Assembly (NCBI RefSeq): GCF_037975245.1
Contig: NC_092563.1
Location: 22,970,960-23,034,959, forward strand
DNA length: 64,000 bases
Reading direction: 5' to 3'
Source of the DNA: Apostichopus japonicus
Taxonomy: Eukaryota > Echinodermata > Holothuroidea > Aspidochirotida > Stichopodidae
Shown here: positions 43,470 to 54,330 of the stretch, piece by piece
How positions within the stretch are numbered: position 1 is the stretch's first letter
Layout: each line of letters begins with the position of its first letter
Made by a program: the position numbers and the translations under genes
Notes under the pieces: generated by a model
Databases searched by the model: none
What the model was told of the DNA's origin: nothing
Seen by the model: only the letters and a program-made list of their open reading frames with translations

Positions 43470-45314
43470 TCTAGAATAGTGCAGTTCTCCGGGAAACCAA
43501 ATGCAGATAAAAACAGAGGCAGTTTTTCTTAGAAAACAAAGGCAGTAGAAAATTGGAACACTTCTTTCTATTTTGAAGACAAAGTCTTGTGCACAATATT
43601 TCAGTGCCCGTCGTATTCGGTTTGGGCGGAGTAACCTCAATACTTTTAGATTACGTTTTATTCGTTGTATACTTTGAAGGTATAGGCTCTTCTTCTTGAA
43701 TTTATTAGTTGATAGCCCATTCAATCCTTTTTGTAACAAAAGAGGTCTTGGATCGTTTATTCGTGCAGTGGCACATTGTTTCTTCGTCGTTCTTCTTGGA
43801 GTCAGAATTACGCTTTTTGAAGCGTTTGTTAACTGACTTCGAAAGAGGATATTTCCTTTGGTTTCAATAGATTTATTAAGCATCCTCTTTACTACTTTAA
43901 ATTTACATATATCATGTTACATTTTCCAATGTTAGCACTAAATTAGTTCTCCTATCAGTTTCAATATTTGATAGAAGTTTAAATGCTAATTTTCAAGAAA
44001 GGTAATCCAAACTTGTTTTTTTTTTATCATTATTATTATTATTATAACGAGTTGCATACTTCATTCATGTTATATACCTTAATTCTTATTTAAGATTTAA
44101 GTCGTATTCATTGTTTCTTGCTTCTGAGCAGACTACATTGCTTGGCTAAGAAAATACTTCTAACGTTAATTTCATTATGTAAACCCTTGGATACCATATC
44201 ATATTCGCACATAATTTTATACTGTTACCTGTACTTTATATCTATATGTATGAAACGAAACATGTCAATAAAACATGTAAAACATTCTCAGCAACCTCAT
44301 AAAAAGGTCTCAAATTCTCTATTGAACTATTAATTGAGTTTATAACATACGGGACATATACTCCTCAACTCTAAGTATGATATTTTTGCTGTTTATTTAT
44401 CACGGGGTGCGATTAGATGTAAAGTTCTTACCGTCTTAGCTACTCAATGAACGCCCCAATAAATCTCATGAGCTCAAGTAATAAATAGTGTACAACACAA
44501 GTCAATTACCTTAATAAAGGTATGTCTCTGGTAAATCTGTACTATTGTTTATATTTGATTTTGAACGAAGAATTAAATCCTATACTTGCACTTGCGGGAA
44601 CAGCTCCCTGCGAGGGACGGGGGACATGACCCTTCTACGTTCCATTTCAGTAAAGTACGAGAAGTATCATTGCAAATGACGATGCGATGTAATGCAATAC
44701 TTTAGAATGCCCAATACAATTATCACGATCTGATGACTGTTCAATGCAATTTCTACCGTAAGAAAGTAAACGACAATGTCTCTAATTTAAAAAGAAATTA
44801 ATTATTCCTGAAAGCAGATTTCAAGCTTCCAAACGTAATTTGAGGCTTAGACTTATTTCTATGTGATAGTATTCAAATTGCAAAAGAAACGTTAACTTGA
44901 AAAGAAAGTCCGACACTTTAGGGATTTTAGACACTAACTTTTGTTAATAATGGTAATACTTTGCACGAAACATTAAAGCGATATATGGATGCTTAAGATA
45001 TAGCTGGTACCTAAACTGAAAAAGTGTTAAATGTATATCATCCGCAACGGTACTATATCGAATTTGGTGTCGCATGCATGGACTAATCTTAGTCTGAACA
45101 CCATTCCCCTTTTTTAAGCAGGTTTTTTCTTACGAAGCGATATCGATAATGTATAGGTTAAAAAGGATGCATGTGAGCATTAAAGAATGAATGTCAGCAG
45201 AAAATGGCTGTATGTCACAAGATACAAGAAAATGGTACGTGTTGTTTGTACCCTTTCCTATTTTATAGATATCCAGCATGCCAAATGTCTGAAAACATGT
45301 TTTATGTCCCTTCC
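43470..45314. other. Spacer after SLC35G copy 1
   Basis: Non-coding. There is a short (TTA)n tract near 44028-44045 and a caataaa at about 44267 that could serve polyadenylation. Minus-strand frames over 43410-43883 show no family features. Confidence 0.4.
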
Positions 45315-46573
45315 TTCACTTTGTAAATTTTAGCTGTTTTCTTTGAAGCTAAAACTTTTGTTTCAAACAAATGCTGCAATTTATCTAACAAACACAGCAG
45401 TTACACTGTCTATCAGAATGAGTTCAGTGGAAAACACAATATTAAGAAACATTCTAGGCCATGCAAGGTTACCATTCAATCGTTCGACATGCTACGGCAC
45501 AAAAGGTGATATGATATTGTAATCAAGGGCGGCGGAAGCACTTCCAATCTGGGGGGGGGGGGCACCAACGTTGAAGGGCACTTAGCAGAAATTCGATTGG
45601 ACTGATGCAGCCTGATATTTAGTACCCTTTATAACTCTTATTGTATTATCTTATTTGCGTATACACATCACTCCATCAACGCCACCACCCCCCCTCTCAA
45701 GGAAACAATGCATATTAGCACTGCAATATCTAATGTGCAAATTGGGAAACAAGGAAAAAGACAAAATGAGGTGAAATCATTATAAAGTCCAAGTCCCTGC
45801 ACACGCGATCGATACATGCATGAAAGCAAATGAAATATGTCAAAATACCGAAAGAAAAATAATTTTCTATGTGTTTTTCAATGGTTAAAGTGATATTATT
45901 ATGATCATTATTATTGTAACGACTTTCCCAATAATTGTAACCAATTTGGAAGGGTTATAACACGGCAAATGATTGTATGTTATTGGCATGCGATGTAATA
46001 ACCAACGCATGCCTATATGATATGCACGTTGCCATGTTGAACGCGCGCGTAGCGCGCGAAAAATTTTGGTAATATTTTTCGGGCAAGTCGTTACAGCCTC
46101 CCCAATTCAAATTGGGCTCCTACGCCTGTGGTAGTAACATTTAAAAATTCCTGAAATATTTCATTCGACGTGGGTTTCGCTTTGTTAACTCTTTTTTTAT
46201 TTAGAAATTTTTTGGTAGAAAAAGGGCACATTTTTAACCTGAGGAAAAGTGGGGGGGCACGTGCCCCCTGTGCCCCCCCCCCCCCGGTTCCGCCGCCCTT
46301 GATTGTAATGGTAAAAGAACATAAATAAAACAAACTCCCATATCACTATATATTTGTTGTTTTCTCTGGAAATCTACCCAACATTATCACTTATGAATGT
46401 TTAATTTTACTGTATAATTATTCTCCTTTAAATATATAGAACCATCATGAAGTAATGTTCACGGTTGCATGTGTGACTTATGTTTGCTATATATTTTTGT
46501 TTTGAAAAGCCAACTTGCGTCCAATCGTGAAGCAATCTGTGTATCTAGCCATTTTTATTTCAACTGGTGGTGT
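45315..46573. repeat. Paralogue of 37337-37763, split by a hAT-like insertion
   Basis: The two halves (45315-45523 and 46302-46573) together match the repeat at 37337-37763. Between them sits a 778-bp element with target-site duplication. Confidence 0.8.
45524..46301. mobile_element. Non-autonomous hAT-like element, 778 bp
   Basis: Inverted ends CAAGGGCGGCGGAA (14 bp perfect) run into G or C tracts. The direct repeat ATTGTAAT flanks both sides (45516-45523 and 46302-46309). An 8-bp duplication and a 5' end fitting YARNG are hallmarks of the hAT superfamily. No transposase frame. Its interior at about 46020-46135 is related, in reverse, to the left part of the element at 59697-60141 (gcgcgcg motif, then gactTGCCCGAAAAA). 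Confidence 0.9.
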
Positions 46574-47290
46574 CAGGCTGTAGAATTAATATTGGGAACA
46601 TTCTGTTCATATTTCAAGCGTACAGAACGGGAAAATTGAAGAGCAGGTAGTCTTTGCAGGCAAATACATTTAATTAATGTGACACAATATTTATGTAATA
46701 ACAAGAAACGAATGATAATACATTCATAAGAATTAACGTGCCAATTGCTTGTAAACAAACGGAACTTTTGGTTACATTTGGGAACCCAGTTATTATACAT
46801 AGATTGGCAGTAACACAAAGTTACCATTTATCCTCATAAAGATTTGTAATGCATTGTAATCATCTCACTGTAGATCACAACTTGTAGTAGAATAGCTGAA
46901 CGACTGATATACTAAGTCTATGAATAATATTATTATGACCTAACATATTTTCCATCTTTCGTCACTTTTGTACAATCCCGCGACTAGCACATACGGGTTT
47001 ATACAAATGTGCTATGTTTTCTAATGTCCTGGCGCATATGAGTTATCTAAATCATTACAGAGCGTCTTAGTTTAAACGGATTTTTTTCTTATTCTTACCA
47101 AAACCTCAGTTGATACAGAAGTATTACTTGAACAAATGGAAGAAATTTGAATACGTACTCTACATATCATAATAATTTTGTGATTACCTTCATCCTTTTA
47201 GTATACGTACCGTGGGTACAGTTGAACTAGATTCATGCTACCACCCCCCTCCCCTCCCCCTCCAACCCCACCCACATCCTTCACTCGTTA
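46574..47290. other. Spacer before the leader of SLC35G copy 2
   Basis: No coding exon or mobile element recognised. A C-rich tract lies at 47243-47277. Confidence 0.4.
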
Positions 47291-47296
47291 CTTATT

Positions 47297-47824
47297 GGTC
47301 GAGTTCTGGTTATACCATAACCAGTAGCTGAAATAAACAACCTCGTATCTAACAAAGTTATAAGATTGCAGCAGTAAAAGAATACAAATAGTGTTCTATA
47401 TTGGAAAAGCAAAAGGCTATGAAATGATTGCTAATTTTGTTCACGTACGCTGATGAAAGTGCGTGATAGTTATATAGTTATATATTGATTTTACGGCTTA
47501 TACGATCTACCCGTTACTGTTAACTCTCTTAAGCATAACAAGATAAAAGTCAACTCTCATTTATCATATCTACATTCCAGATTTGCGTATAGCTTTGTAT
47601 TCCCAGACCCGCATGATTTAATCAGATCAGTGGACTTTTTCGTTATAATTTTGTCATGTAACTATAGTCAGACAACAAAAAGTCAGAAATGCTTGTCGTC
47701 TCAGTCCATGTGGAATATCAACAGACGTATTTAGCAAGTTTCACGAAAGCAAAATTTCCATCAGTTCCGATAAACCGTTTTGTCTTTTCGCTTGTGTATA
47801 CACTGACATTAAGTGATCGTAAGA
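47297..47824 (+). promoter_or_regulatory. Conserved leader/5' flank of SLC35G copy 2 (module C)
   Basis: Homologous to orphan modules A and B upstream of copy 1. The last part, tcttttcgcttgtgtatac then actgacattaagtgatcg, is also recognisable just before copies 1 and 3. Retention across copies suggests the 5' UTR or promoter was duplicated with the genes; no specific element can be named. Confidence 0.5.
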
Positions 47825-48904
47825 ATGGATCATCTAGCCGTAGAAATGGGGGCTCATACACCAAGTGTGAAGGATGGCACTAACACAGAGGGTCGCAGCC
47901 GACCCACCGAAGATGATATTGACATTGGTCATGAGAAGGAGCTCCCTGATCACGAAGACATTCCTGCTGAAAACAATTGTCTTTCATCATTGTCGCAAAA
48001 GTTGATCCCAACTCGAGGGATGCTGGTGGCTCTTCTAGCGGCCATCTTGGTTTCCGTCCTCGATGTTTCTCTTAAACTGTCGACATCGCAAGTCAATCCA
48101 CATCTAGTGTTAGCATTGTATCCAAATGTCATCATGGCTCTTTCAATGATTTGCATAATTGTCACGAGAGCTAGGATACTGTACAATATAAAACAGTACC
48201 TTTTTCTCGTAGTCTCTGGTGGAGCTTATGCCACTGGTGCAACATTTGTTACATTATCCATCAGTAGATTACCGGTTGGAGACGCAGTCGCCATTTTGAA
48301 TTGCATGCCAATTTTTGGTGGCATTTTTGGTTGGATTCTATTGAAGCAGTCGTTACGGTTACTCGATCTACTGTTTATTATATTGTGCATTGCAGGAGTC
48401 GTTTTGATTGCACGGCCGTCATTCATATTCCCAGCATCTGTTCAAAATGACGGAATAGATGCAATCGGAGTATTGTTTGCCATAGGAGCGGCTTGCTTCA
48501 TTGGATTTTCCATCACTGCCGGTAGAAAGCTCCAAGAAACGGGAATAAATTCACTATGTATACTTTTTGTCAATGCTTTCTTCATGTTTTTTATCAATGC
48601 TATAATATGCACGGTAATGGATAAATGGAGTGCGCCCAGTTCTTCATATTATTGGGGTTTATCTTTAGCACCTGGGTTTTTCTCATTTTTTGCTCAGATG
48701 TGTTTGTTGTTGGCTGTTAAAATGGAACGTGCTGTCATGGTTACGACCATTTTGACTTTAGAAATACTTTTTACGTTTGTCATGCAGATATTAATCATTA
48801 ACATCATACCCCATTGGTATTCAGCGATAGGATCTTTCTGTATTCTTCTGTCGTGTATCGGAATATCTACACGGAAAGTAAACGAGGAAGGAGTTGCCAG
48901 TTAA
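47825..48904 (+). CDS. SLC35G-like multispanning transporter, tandem copy 2
   Basis: 359 residues from the ATG at 47825, chosen because MDHLAVEMGAHTPSVKDGTN lines up with the start of copy 1; the in-frame codon upstream at 47813 is GTG. An acidic N-terminus (EDDIDIGHEKELPDHEDIPA), then about ten transmembrane segments in two EamA halves. The core GDAVAILNCMPIFGGIFGW and tail IIPHWYSAIGSFCILLSCIG are shared with copies 1 and 3. TM1 is full length. It probably acts in an internal or plasma membrane as a small-solute transporter; the substrate cannot be inferred. One exon, same strand as the other copies, about 4.4 kb after copy 1. Confidence 0.9.
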   Translation: MDHLAVEMGAHTPSVKDGTNTEGRSRPTEDDIDIGHEKELPDHEDIPAENNCLSSLSQKLIPTRGMLVALLAAILVSVLDVSLKLSTSQVNPHLVLALYPNVIMALSMICIIVTRARILYNIKQYLFLVVSGGAYATGATFVTLSISRLPVGDAVAILNCMPIFGGIFGWILLKQSLRLLDLLFIILCIAGVVLIARPSFIFPASVQNDGIDAIGVLFAIGAACFIGFSITAGRKLQETGINSLCILFVNAFFMFFINAIICTVMDKWSAPSSSYYWGLSLAPGFFSFFAQMCLLLAVKMERAVMVTTILTLEILFTFVMQILIINIIPHWYSAIGSFCILLSCIGISTRKVNEEGVAS

Positions 48905-49046
48905 TTGTTAAAGCATTTAAACCTTATCAACATCTTTAAGGAATTTAGGGTAGTAATTTAGGGTACCAAAGGTTTTGAAACCGTATCATAAAGGAAATCA
49001 TCTCCGCCAGGGACCTCCTGCCCTTTTCACGTTATACACCTTGTCC
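48905..49046. other. 3' flank of SLC35G copy 2
   Basis: Short non-coding stretch leading to the hAT-like insertion. Confidence 0.4.
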
Positions 49047-49054
49047 CATTAGAC

Positions 49055-49601
49055 CCGTGGTTTTCAACCTTGGGCTCGCGGGCCCATTTGGGCCCGCGAA
49101 GCCGATTTTGTGGGCTCGCGAGCATTGCCCCAGTAATGATTAAAAATTGTGGCATTTTTGGGGGCTGGTGGCGAAGGCACATGATGATGTTTCTTAGGAA
49201 GCCTCTTCGATGAAACCTTGTACAACGGGTAAAATTTACTCAACCCTAACCCTATAAGACTAGTATAAGAGAATTCGGTGACTCCCACCAACCACTGCAC
49301 ACTACGTATTTACCAAGGTTATGATGTGTGGAAGCCTTGCTTTGTACCATTGCCTTGTACCATTGAGGGTTGCAAGAAATCTTTGAGATAGGCTCTAATT
49401 GGGAAGTACCTGTCATCTGATCACGGAGGAACATACACAGCTCTGATTGAGTCCCCGGGTCACTTGTGTCAAGAATACACTAATAAACGCTGTGAAATTG
49501 ATTTTATGATGTTGATAACTTTGCAGGGTAGGGTATGGGCTCGCGAGGACGGCTCGGAAGACGAATTGGGCTCGTGATCGAAAAAAGGTTGAAAACCAAG
49601 G
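49055..49601. mobile_element. Non-autonomous hAT-like element, 547 bp
   Basis: Ends CCGTGGTTTTCAACCTT (left) and CCTTGGTTTTCAACCTT (right, reverse complement) lie within the direct repeat CATTAGAC (49047-49054 and 49602-49609). GTGGTTYTCAACC is a well-known hAT terminal motif (Charlie-like families). Inside, gggctcgcg motifs recur near both ends. No transposase. Confidence 0.92.
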
Positions 49602-50273
49602 CATTAGACAGTTAAATGTCACAGGGAGACGAAGGCTTATAAGTGGCAGTAGTATAAAAGCATGTGCATTATTTGAGTTTCTAGGGGCTGACTGTTGATA
49701 TTTTAAATATGGGAATGTTATCTTAAAGTGCTTTCTGTATACTGTTAACCATGTCATATTAAGGATGAGGCTAAAGGTAAAAGTTCTAAGAAATAACAGA
49801 TATGCTTTGAAGACGACTGTAACTGGCAGGAACAGTCCACTGTGACAACTGGGGATTCCCGTGTATATAGTATGCAAAGTATATCGCCATATATTATATA
49901 ACGCCAATATATAGGTATAACGTTAATTGGCCTGTGTGACAGTATAGGTGACAGGAATATACAAAGTATATTGCTTTTCCTTCGTACTATTATAATTACG
50001 TTTACACATAAGTATCGTGTAGAGAAAATATAACTCCAACGTTGGCCAAAAAAAATGAACACTTATACGGTTGGTGAATGGGTGCCGAAGAGGACTTTTA
50101 GTAGACCCACCACAGTAACCCAATTGACGGAAGTTTGCTATCAGCTGGCCGAAAGAGATTGTCAATCACAACAACGCACTATTCTAGTTTACGTACGAAA
50201 TCGGTGCGAATCTCCACAACGTGGGCGTTTATTTTAAATCTTTGCGGCCTGATAGATCATCCATCTAAAAGAA

Positions 50274-50836
50274 AAGTCCAGGTCAAAATTTCTTTTAGAT
50301 ATGTTAAACAGGAACATAATCTAAGCATTCTATAGTGAAATTTGCGTTCAATTCCTATTATATGTACCGTTTTGGAGATATCGACAGTTGAAGTTATCTG
50401 ATATTCTACCAAAAATGAACTTGAAGCAAACAGGTGTGATATCATAGTTGCATACTGACAAATAATGTTTTGTTTTTACTTCATTCTTCAGTCTATTGAT
50501 TTGACCTTGGATTGGATAGGGTGACTAGTTTGCCTAACTGCAGGATGTGAAGTTTATAAAATACCAATACCTATCGTACATTCACATTATGGATGCATCC
50601 ATTTGCCGAGTATAAAATTAGACGTACATATTAAGGGAAAACAAAACATTATTTATCACTGTGCAACAATGACGTCACACTTGTTTGCTCCAAGTTCACC
50701 TTTGGCACGAAAGGAGGCAACTTCAGCTGTCAATATATCTCATAAACGGTACATAGGAATTGAATGCAAATTTCACCAGAATGCTTAGATTATGTTCCTC
50801 TTTAACCTATCAAAATAAATTTTGACCTGGACTATT
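50274..50836. mobile_element. Foldback element with about 200-bp inverted arms
   Basis: 50274-50477 and 50636-50836 are inverted copies, with AGTCCAGGTCAAAATTT at the outer ends and acaaaacattattt at the inner ends, separated by about 160 bp. Identity is high with small indels. No clear target-site duplication at the outer ends. It could be a foldback MITE or an inverted duplication. Confidence 0.8.
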
Positions 50837-50839
50837 AGG

Positions 50840-52078
50840 AAAAGTACGGTATCTTTTAACGCGTTTCTCGGTTTACCAGATATTTAATGGGAACTTCTTC
50901 AGTTTTTCATTCGTTTATACCATTTCCTACAAGGTCGTGATAAACATATATATTTCATTAACATTGGTGATTTGTAAACTTTGCTGAAATTTATCTAAAA
51001 AATTATAGCCGTACGTGAACCAGCAATATAATCTTAAATACAATCTTGTATCTTAACGATATAACATTTACGAATAAATAATAATACGTGGTTTAGACTT
51101 AATTAAAGACCTACTTTATAGTCTCAATGCCTCAGTATGCATCGATCATTTGACGTCTAACCATTCTGTTTCTTTGTGTAGGACCCCCTCCCCCCCCCCC
51201 CCTCGACCCTCTCTATACTGAGAACCGGCTTCAAATAGCACAGGGCAGGGCCACACTGACCCACTCCGTTTTCAAAATAATGGATCGGGCTCTGGCTATG
51301 TCCCTCCCTCATAACTCGTTTAGAACAAGAGAGATCTATGGGAGATATTGCCAGAGAATTTACGAGAAATGTCCTTTTTTTTGGCAAGTTTATTTGGGGG
51401 GCATGGAAATCATTAAGAGGGATCAAGAAATATCGTGATCGAATGGACGGTGCCCTGCGATTTATGTGTCATTGGTGCTAGTTGAATGATCAAGATGGTA
51501 CGGAATAGCTAAGATATAGGGTTTTGTACAGCTATACCGTATTGGAATAATACATGTAGGCTAACACGTTATTAGTATATAACTAACATATGCTACTGAT
51601 AGAACTAACATGTGTAAGACACACCTTTCAGCCACTGCAATAATTTAGTCTAGTCTAAAGGGTATCTTCAATATAAAAATTAACTGTAACTAGACTAAAA
51701 TTAAGTATAAAATGTTAACCACCGACGAGAGCTTTTCAAAATCAGTTCTGTGCCATAAATAATGTTATGACAATTGTCATCCTATAAACAAAGATACAGT
51801 AGATACAACTGGATTAAGCCGTGCCCCCCCCCCCCTCAATACCTGTTCTCAGTTGAAGAGTATACCTGCATGGTTCCGTTAACATGACGGTGCCAAAATA
51901 CATCAACATATATGGCAAGGTCATACGTTGTGATCATAGTGTAACCAGCGCCGTGATCTATTTCTAACAAGAGCAACGATTGGCTGTTGAAGAATTGTTG
52001 TCGGAAATGTGGGTAAATTGTTGTCGAATGCGGCTGAATTGTTGTATATATGGTGACATATATTCCTGCACTCTCATC
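50840..52078. other. Spacer between foldback and minisatellite
   Basis: No gene seen. Poly-C tracts at about 51188-51202 and 51823-51835, the latter just before a tgggta-rich patch. Otherwise AT-rich. Confidence 0.45.
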
Positions 52079-52406
52079 GGTCGAATATATGTCAGCATTA
52101 AATCGAATATATGTCAGCATTAAATCGAATATACTTCAGCATTAAATCGAATATATGTCAGCATTAAATCGAATATATGTCAGCATTAAATCGAATATAC
52201 TTCAGCATTAAATCGAATATATGTCAGCATTAAATCGAATATATTTCAGCATTAAATCGAATATATGCCAGCATAAAACCGATGTTATGCCCTCATTAAA
52301 TCAATTTTATATCATAGAACACAGCCCCCTCGTTGGCTCGTAATTAATGTCTGCATTAAATGGAATTTATGTCAGCATTAAATCGAATATATGTCAACAT
52401 AAATTC
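52079..52406. repeat. 22-bp minisatellite with higher-order pattern
   Basis: Ten units of atcgaatatatgtcagcatt plus aa in a row, then decay, then about two and a half more units at 52348-52406. The variants run in an A-A-B order twice (B has atacttc in place of atatgtc), hinting at a 66-bp higher-order unit. Confidence 0.95.
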
Positions 52407-53250
52407 CCGAATTTGGTCCACTGTGGGCAACCATAAAAGTTTGCCGCTGAAGACGTATATCAAAACAGGACGAGAACGGAAACAAAGCACAAAACAAACG
52501 TATGTGAAAACCTTGACGGGTTGTACTTGACTCTCCTGTATTCTGTTCTTCTCTCGACATATAAATTCATCGCACAGTTGGATGCACTTATCCAGCTATT
52601 CCTTGCACGGAAATCCTACTAGTTCATTCATAAACAAAATAGTCTAACCTTCAAATGGCAGTCTTTTTTTTTTAGTTGTTACGATAAGATGGCATTCTAT
52701 CTCATAATCATGCCACCATGTATGCTGGAAAAGCCTCATGCTTGACAGCGACGAGTATTCACTATACACAGCGACATGTGTGTACACAGGTCAAAGTGCA
52801 TGGGTTTATGTCTATATTTATAGTGTCTTTATGGAATCCACATTATGAGCTAGAATACTCCTTAATATCGTACTCATCATGCAGCATATACCCTCACAAT
52901 TTGAAGTATGGCATGGTGTTCATATATATACAACCAGTGATCAGATGAGTGACCTCTTCTGTACATGTGCGGAATTCTACCAAAGCATTCCACTAAATCA
53001 TATTATCACATGCACTGGATCACATCAGCTCATCTGAAATGAAATGTAACTTCAACAGGCAACATAATTCTTCAGGTTAAATTTCGTACAATTGCAAACT
53101 TAATAAAGCGTATGTAGATACTGATGTAGTCTGCTGCATTAGCATGGGATTGTTATCTTGAAGACTCTCGGCTTAATAGGCAATTCATCAGCTTAGAAAA
53201 TCGTGTATATTTTGACTTGTGTATACGGCCACCTATACTGATCTTTAAGA
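52407..53250. other. 5' flank of SLC35G copy 3
   Basis: No exon recognised. The last 100 bp (gttatcttgaagactctcgg, then cttgtgtatacggcc) is a diverged leader of the SLC35G type; part of it recurs before the pseudogene near 57515-57560. Confidence 0.45.
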
Positions 53251-54330
53251 ATGGATAATCCAACTGTGGAATTGGAGGACCATACCACATCCACGAAATG
53301 TGCAAGGGCCGTGTGTGATCCCGACCGACCAAACGCAGATGATATCGATAGTGGTCATGGCGGGGAACTCCCTGGTCATGAAGACAGCTCCACGAAAAAC
53401 AAAAGACTTTCGACCATGTTGAGGAAATTCACCCCATCTCGAGGGATGATGGTGGCATTTCTTTCGGCTGTCTTGTTTTCGTGTGTGGATGTTTCCATCG
53501 AGATTTCGACCCATGAAGTTCATCCAAACATTGTTTTAACTTTGTATCCAAACGTCATCATGCTTTTCTCATTGATTGGTATAATTTTCGTCAAAGTGGA
53601 AGTACTATACGACGAGAAACAGTACCTTTTTCTCTTCGTTTCTGCTGGATTTTACGCCGCTGGAATAACCTGTCTTGCCTTGGCCATCAGTAAAATACCC
53701 GTTGGGGACGCAGTCGCCATTTTGAATTGTATGCCAATTTTCGGTGGTATTTTTGGTTGGATTCTATTGAAGCAGTCGCTACGGTTACTTGATCTTTTAT
53801 TTACTATATTATGCATTGCAGGAGTTGTATTAATTGCAAGGCCTTCATTCATTTTTCCAGCATCGAGTCAAAACGACGAATTCGATTCATATGGTTTATT
53901 GTTTGCGATAGGAGCAGCTTGTTTCATTGGATTTGCCATCACTGCCGGTAGAAAGCTTCAAGAAATGGGAATACATGTTCTGTGTATATTATTTGCCAAT
54001 GCTTTGTTAACTTTTCTGCTCAATGCCATAATATGCTCTATATTGGGTGTATGGAGTGCACCTAGTCCATCATATTATTGGGCTATATCTTTGGCACCTG
54101 GAGTGTTCGATTTTTTTGCTCAGATATGTGTGTTTTTGGCAGTCAAAATGGAAAGAGCTGTCATGGTTACAATCATTTTGACTTCAGAAATAGTTTTTAC
54201 ATTTATCATGCAGATATTCATCATTAAGATAATACCCCATTGGTATTCAGCGATAGGATCTTTCTGTATTCTTCTGTCGTGTATCGGAATGTCTATACGG
54301 AAAGAAGGCGAGGAAGTAGTTGCAGGCTAA
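53251..54330 (+). CDS. SLC35G-like multispanning transporter, tandem copy 3
   Basis: An intact 359-residue one-exon frame beginning MDNPTVELEDHTTSTKCARA. The same layout as copies 1 and 2: acidic cytosolic N-terminus, then two EamA halves. It is the most diverged copy in the first 140 residues (FSCVDVSIEISTHEVHPNIV, FVKVEVLYDEKQ) but nearly identical in the GDAVAILNCMPIFGGIFGW block and the last 40 residues. A run of about 58 identical bases with copy 2 (54231-54289) points to recent exchange. A transporter of the DMT superfamily; substrate unknown. Divergence limited to the first half may mean altered specificity. Confidence 0.9.
   Translation: MDNPTVELEDHTTSTKCARAVCDPDRPNADDIDSGHGGELPGHEDSSTKNKRLSTMLRKFTPSRGMMVAFLSAVLFSCVDVSIEISTHEVHPNIVLTLYPNVIMLFSLIGIIFVKVEVLYDEKQYLFLFVSAGFYAAGITCLALAISKIPVGDAVAILNCMPIFGGIFGWILLKQSLRLLDLLFTILCIAGVVLIARPSFIFPASSQNDEFDSYGLLFAIGAACFIGFAITAGRKLQEMGIHVLCILFANALLTFLLNAIICSILGVWSAPSPSYYWAISLAPGVFDFFAQICVFLAVKMERAVMVTIILTSEIVFTFIMQIFIIKIIPHWYSAIGSFCILLSCIGMSIRKEGEEVVAG

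Noticed and set aside
43410-43883. 157-codon minus-strand frame
   Set aside because: It overlaps the 3' end of SLC35G copy 1 in antisense, has no family resemblance and is not preserved behind copies 2 and 3.
47813-47824. Upstream in-frame start for SLC35G copy 2
   Set aside because: The codon is GTG, and the other two copies begin at the position equivalent to the ATG at 47825.
49413-49907. 164-codon minus-strand frame
   Set aside because: It begins outside and ends inside the hAT-like element at 49055-49601 with no transposase features.
52079-52300. Tandem array considered as a CRISPR-like repeat
   Set aside because: Units are contiguous with no unique spacers, and the genome is eukaryotic; it is an ordinary minisatellite.
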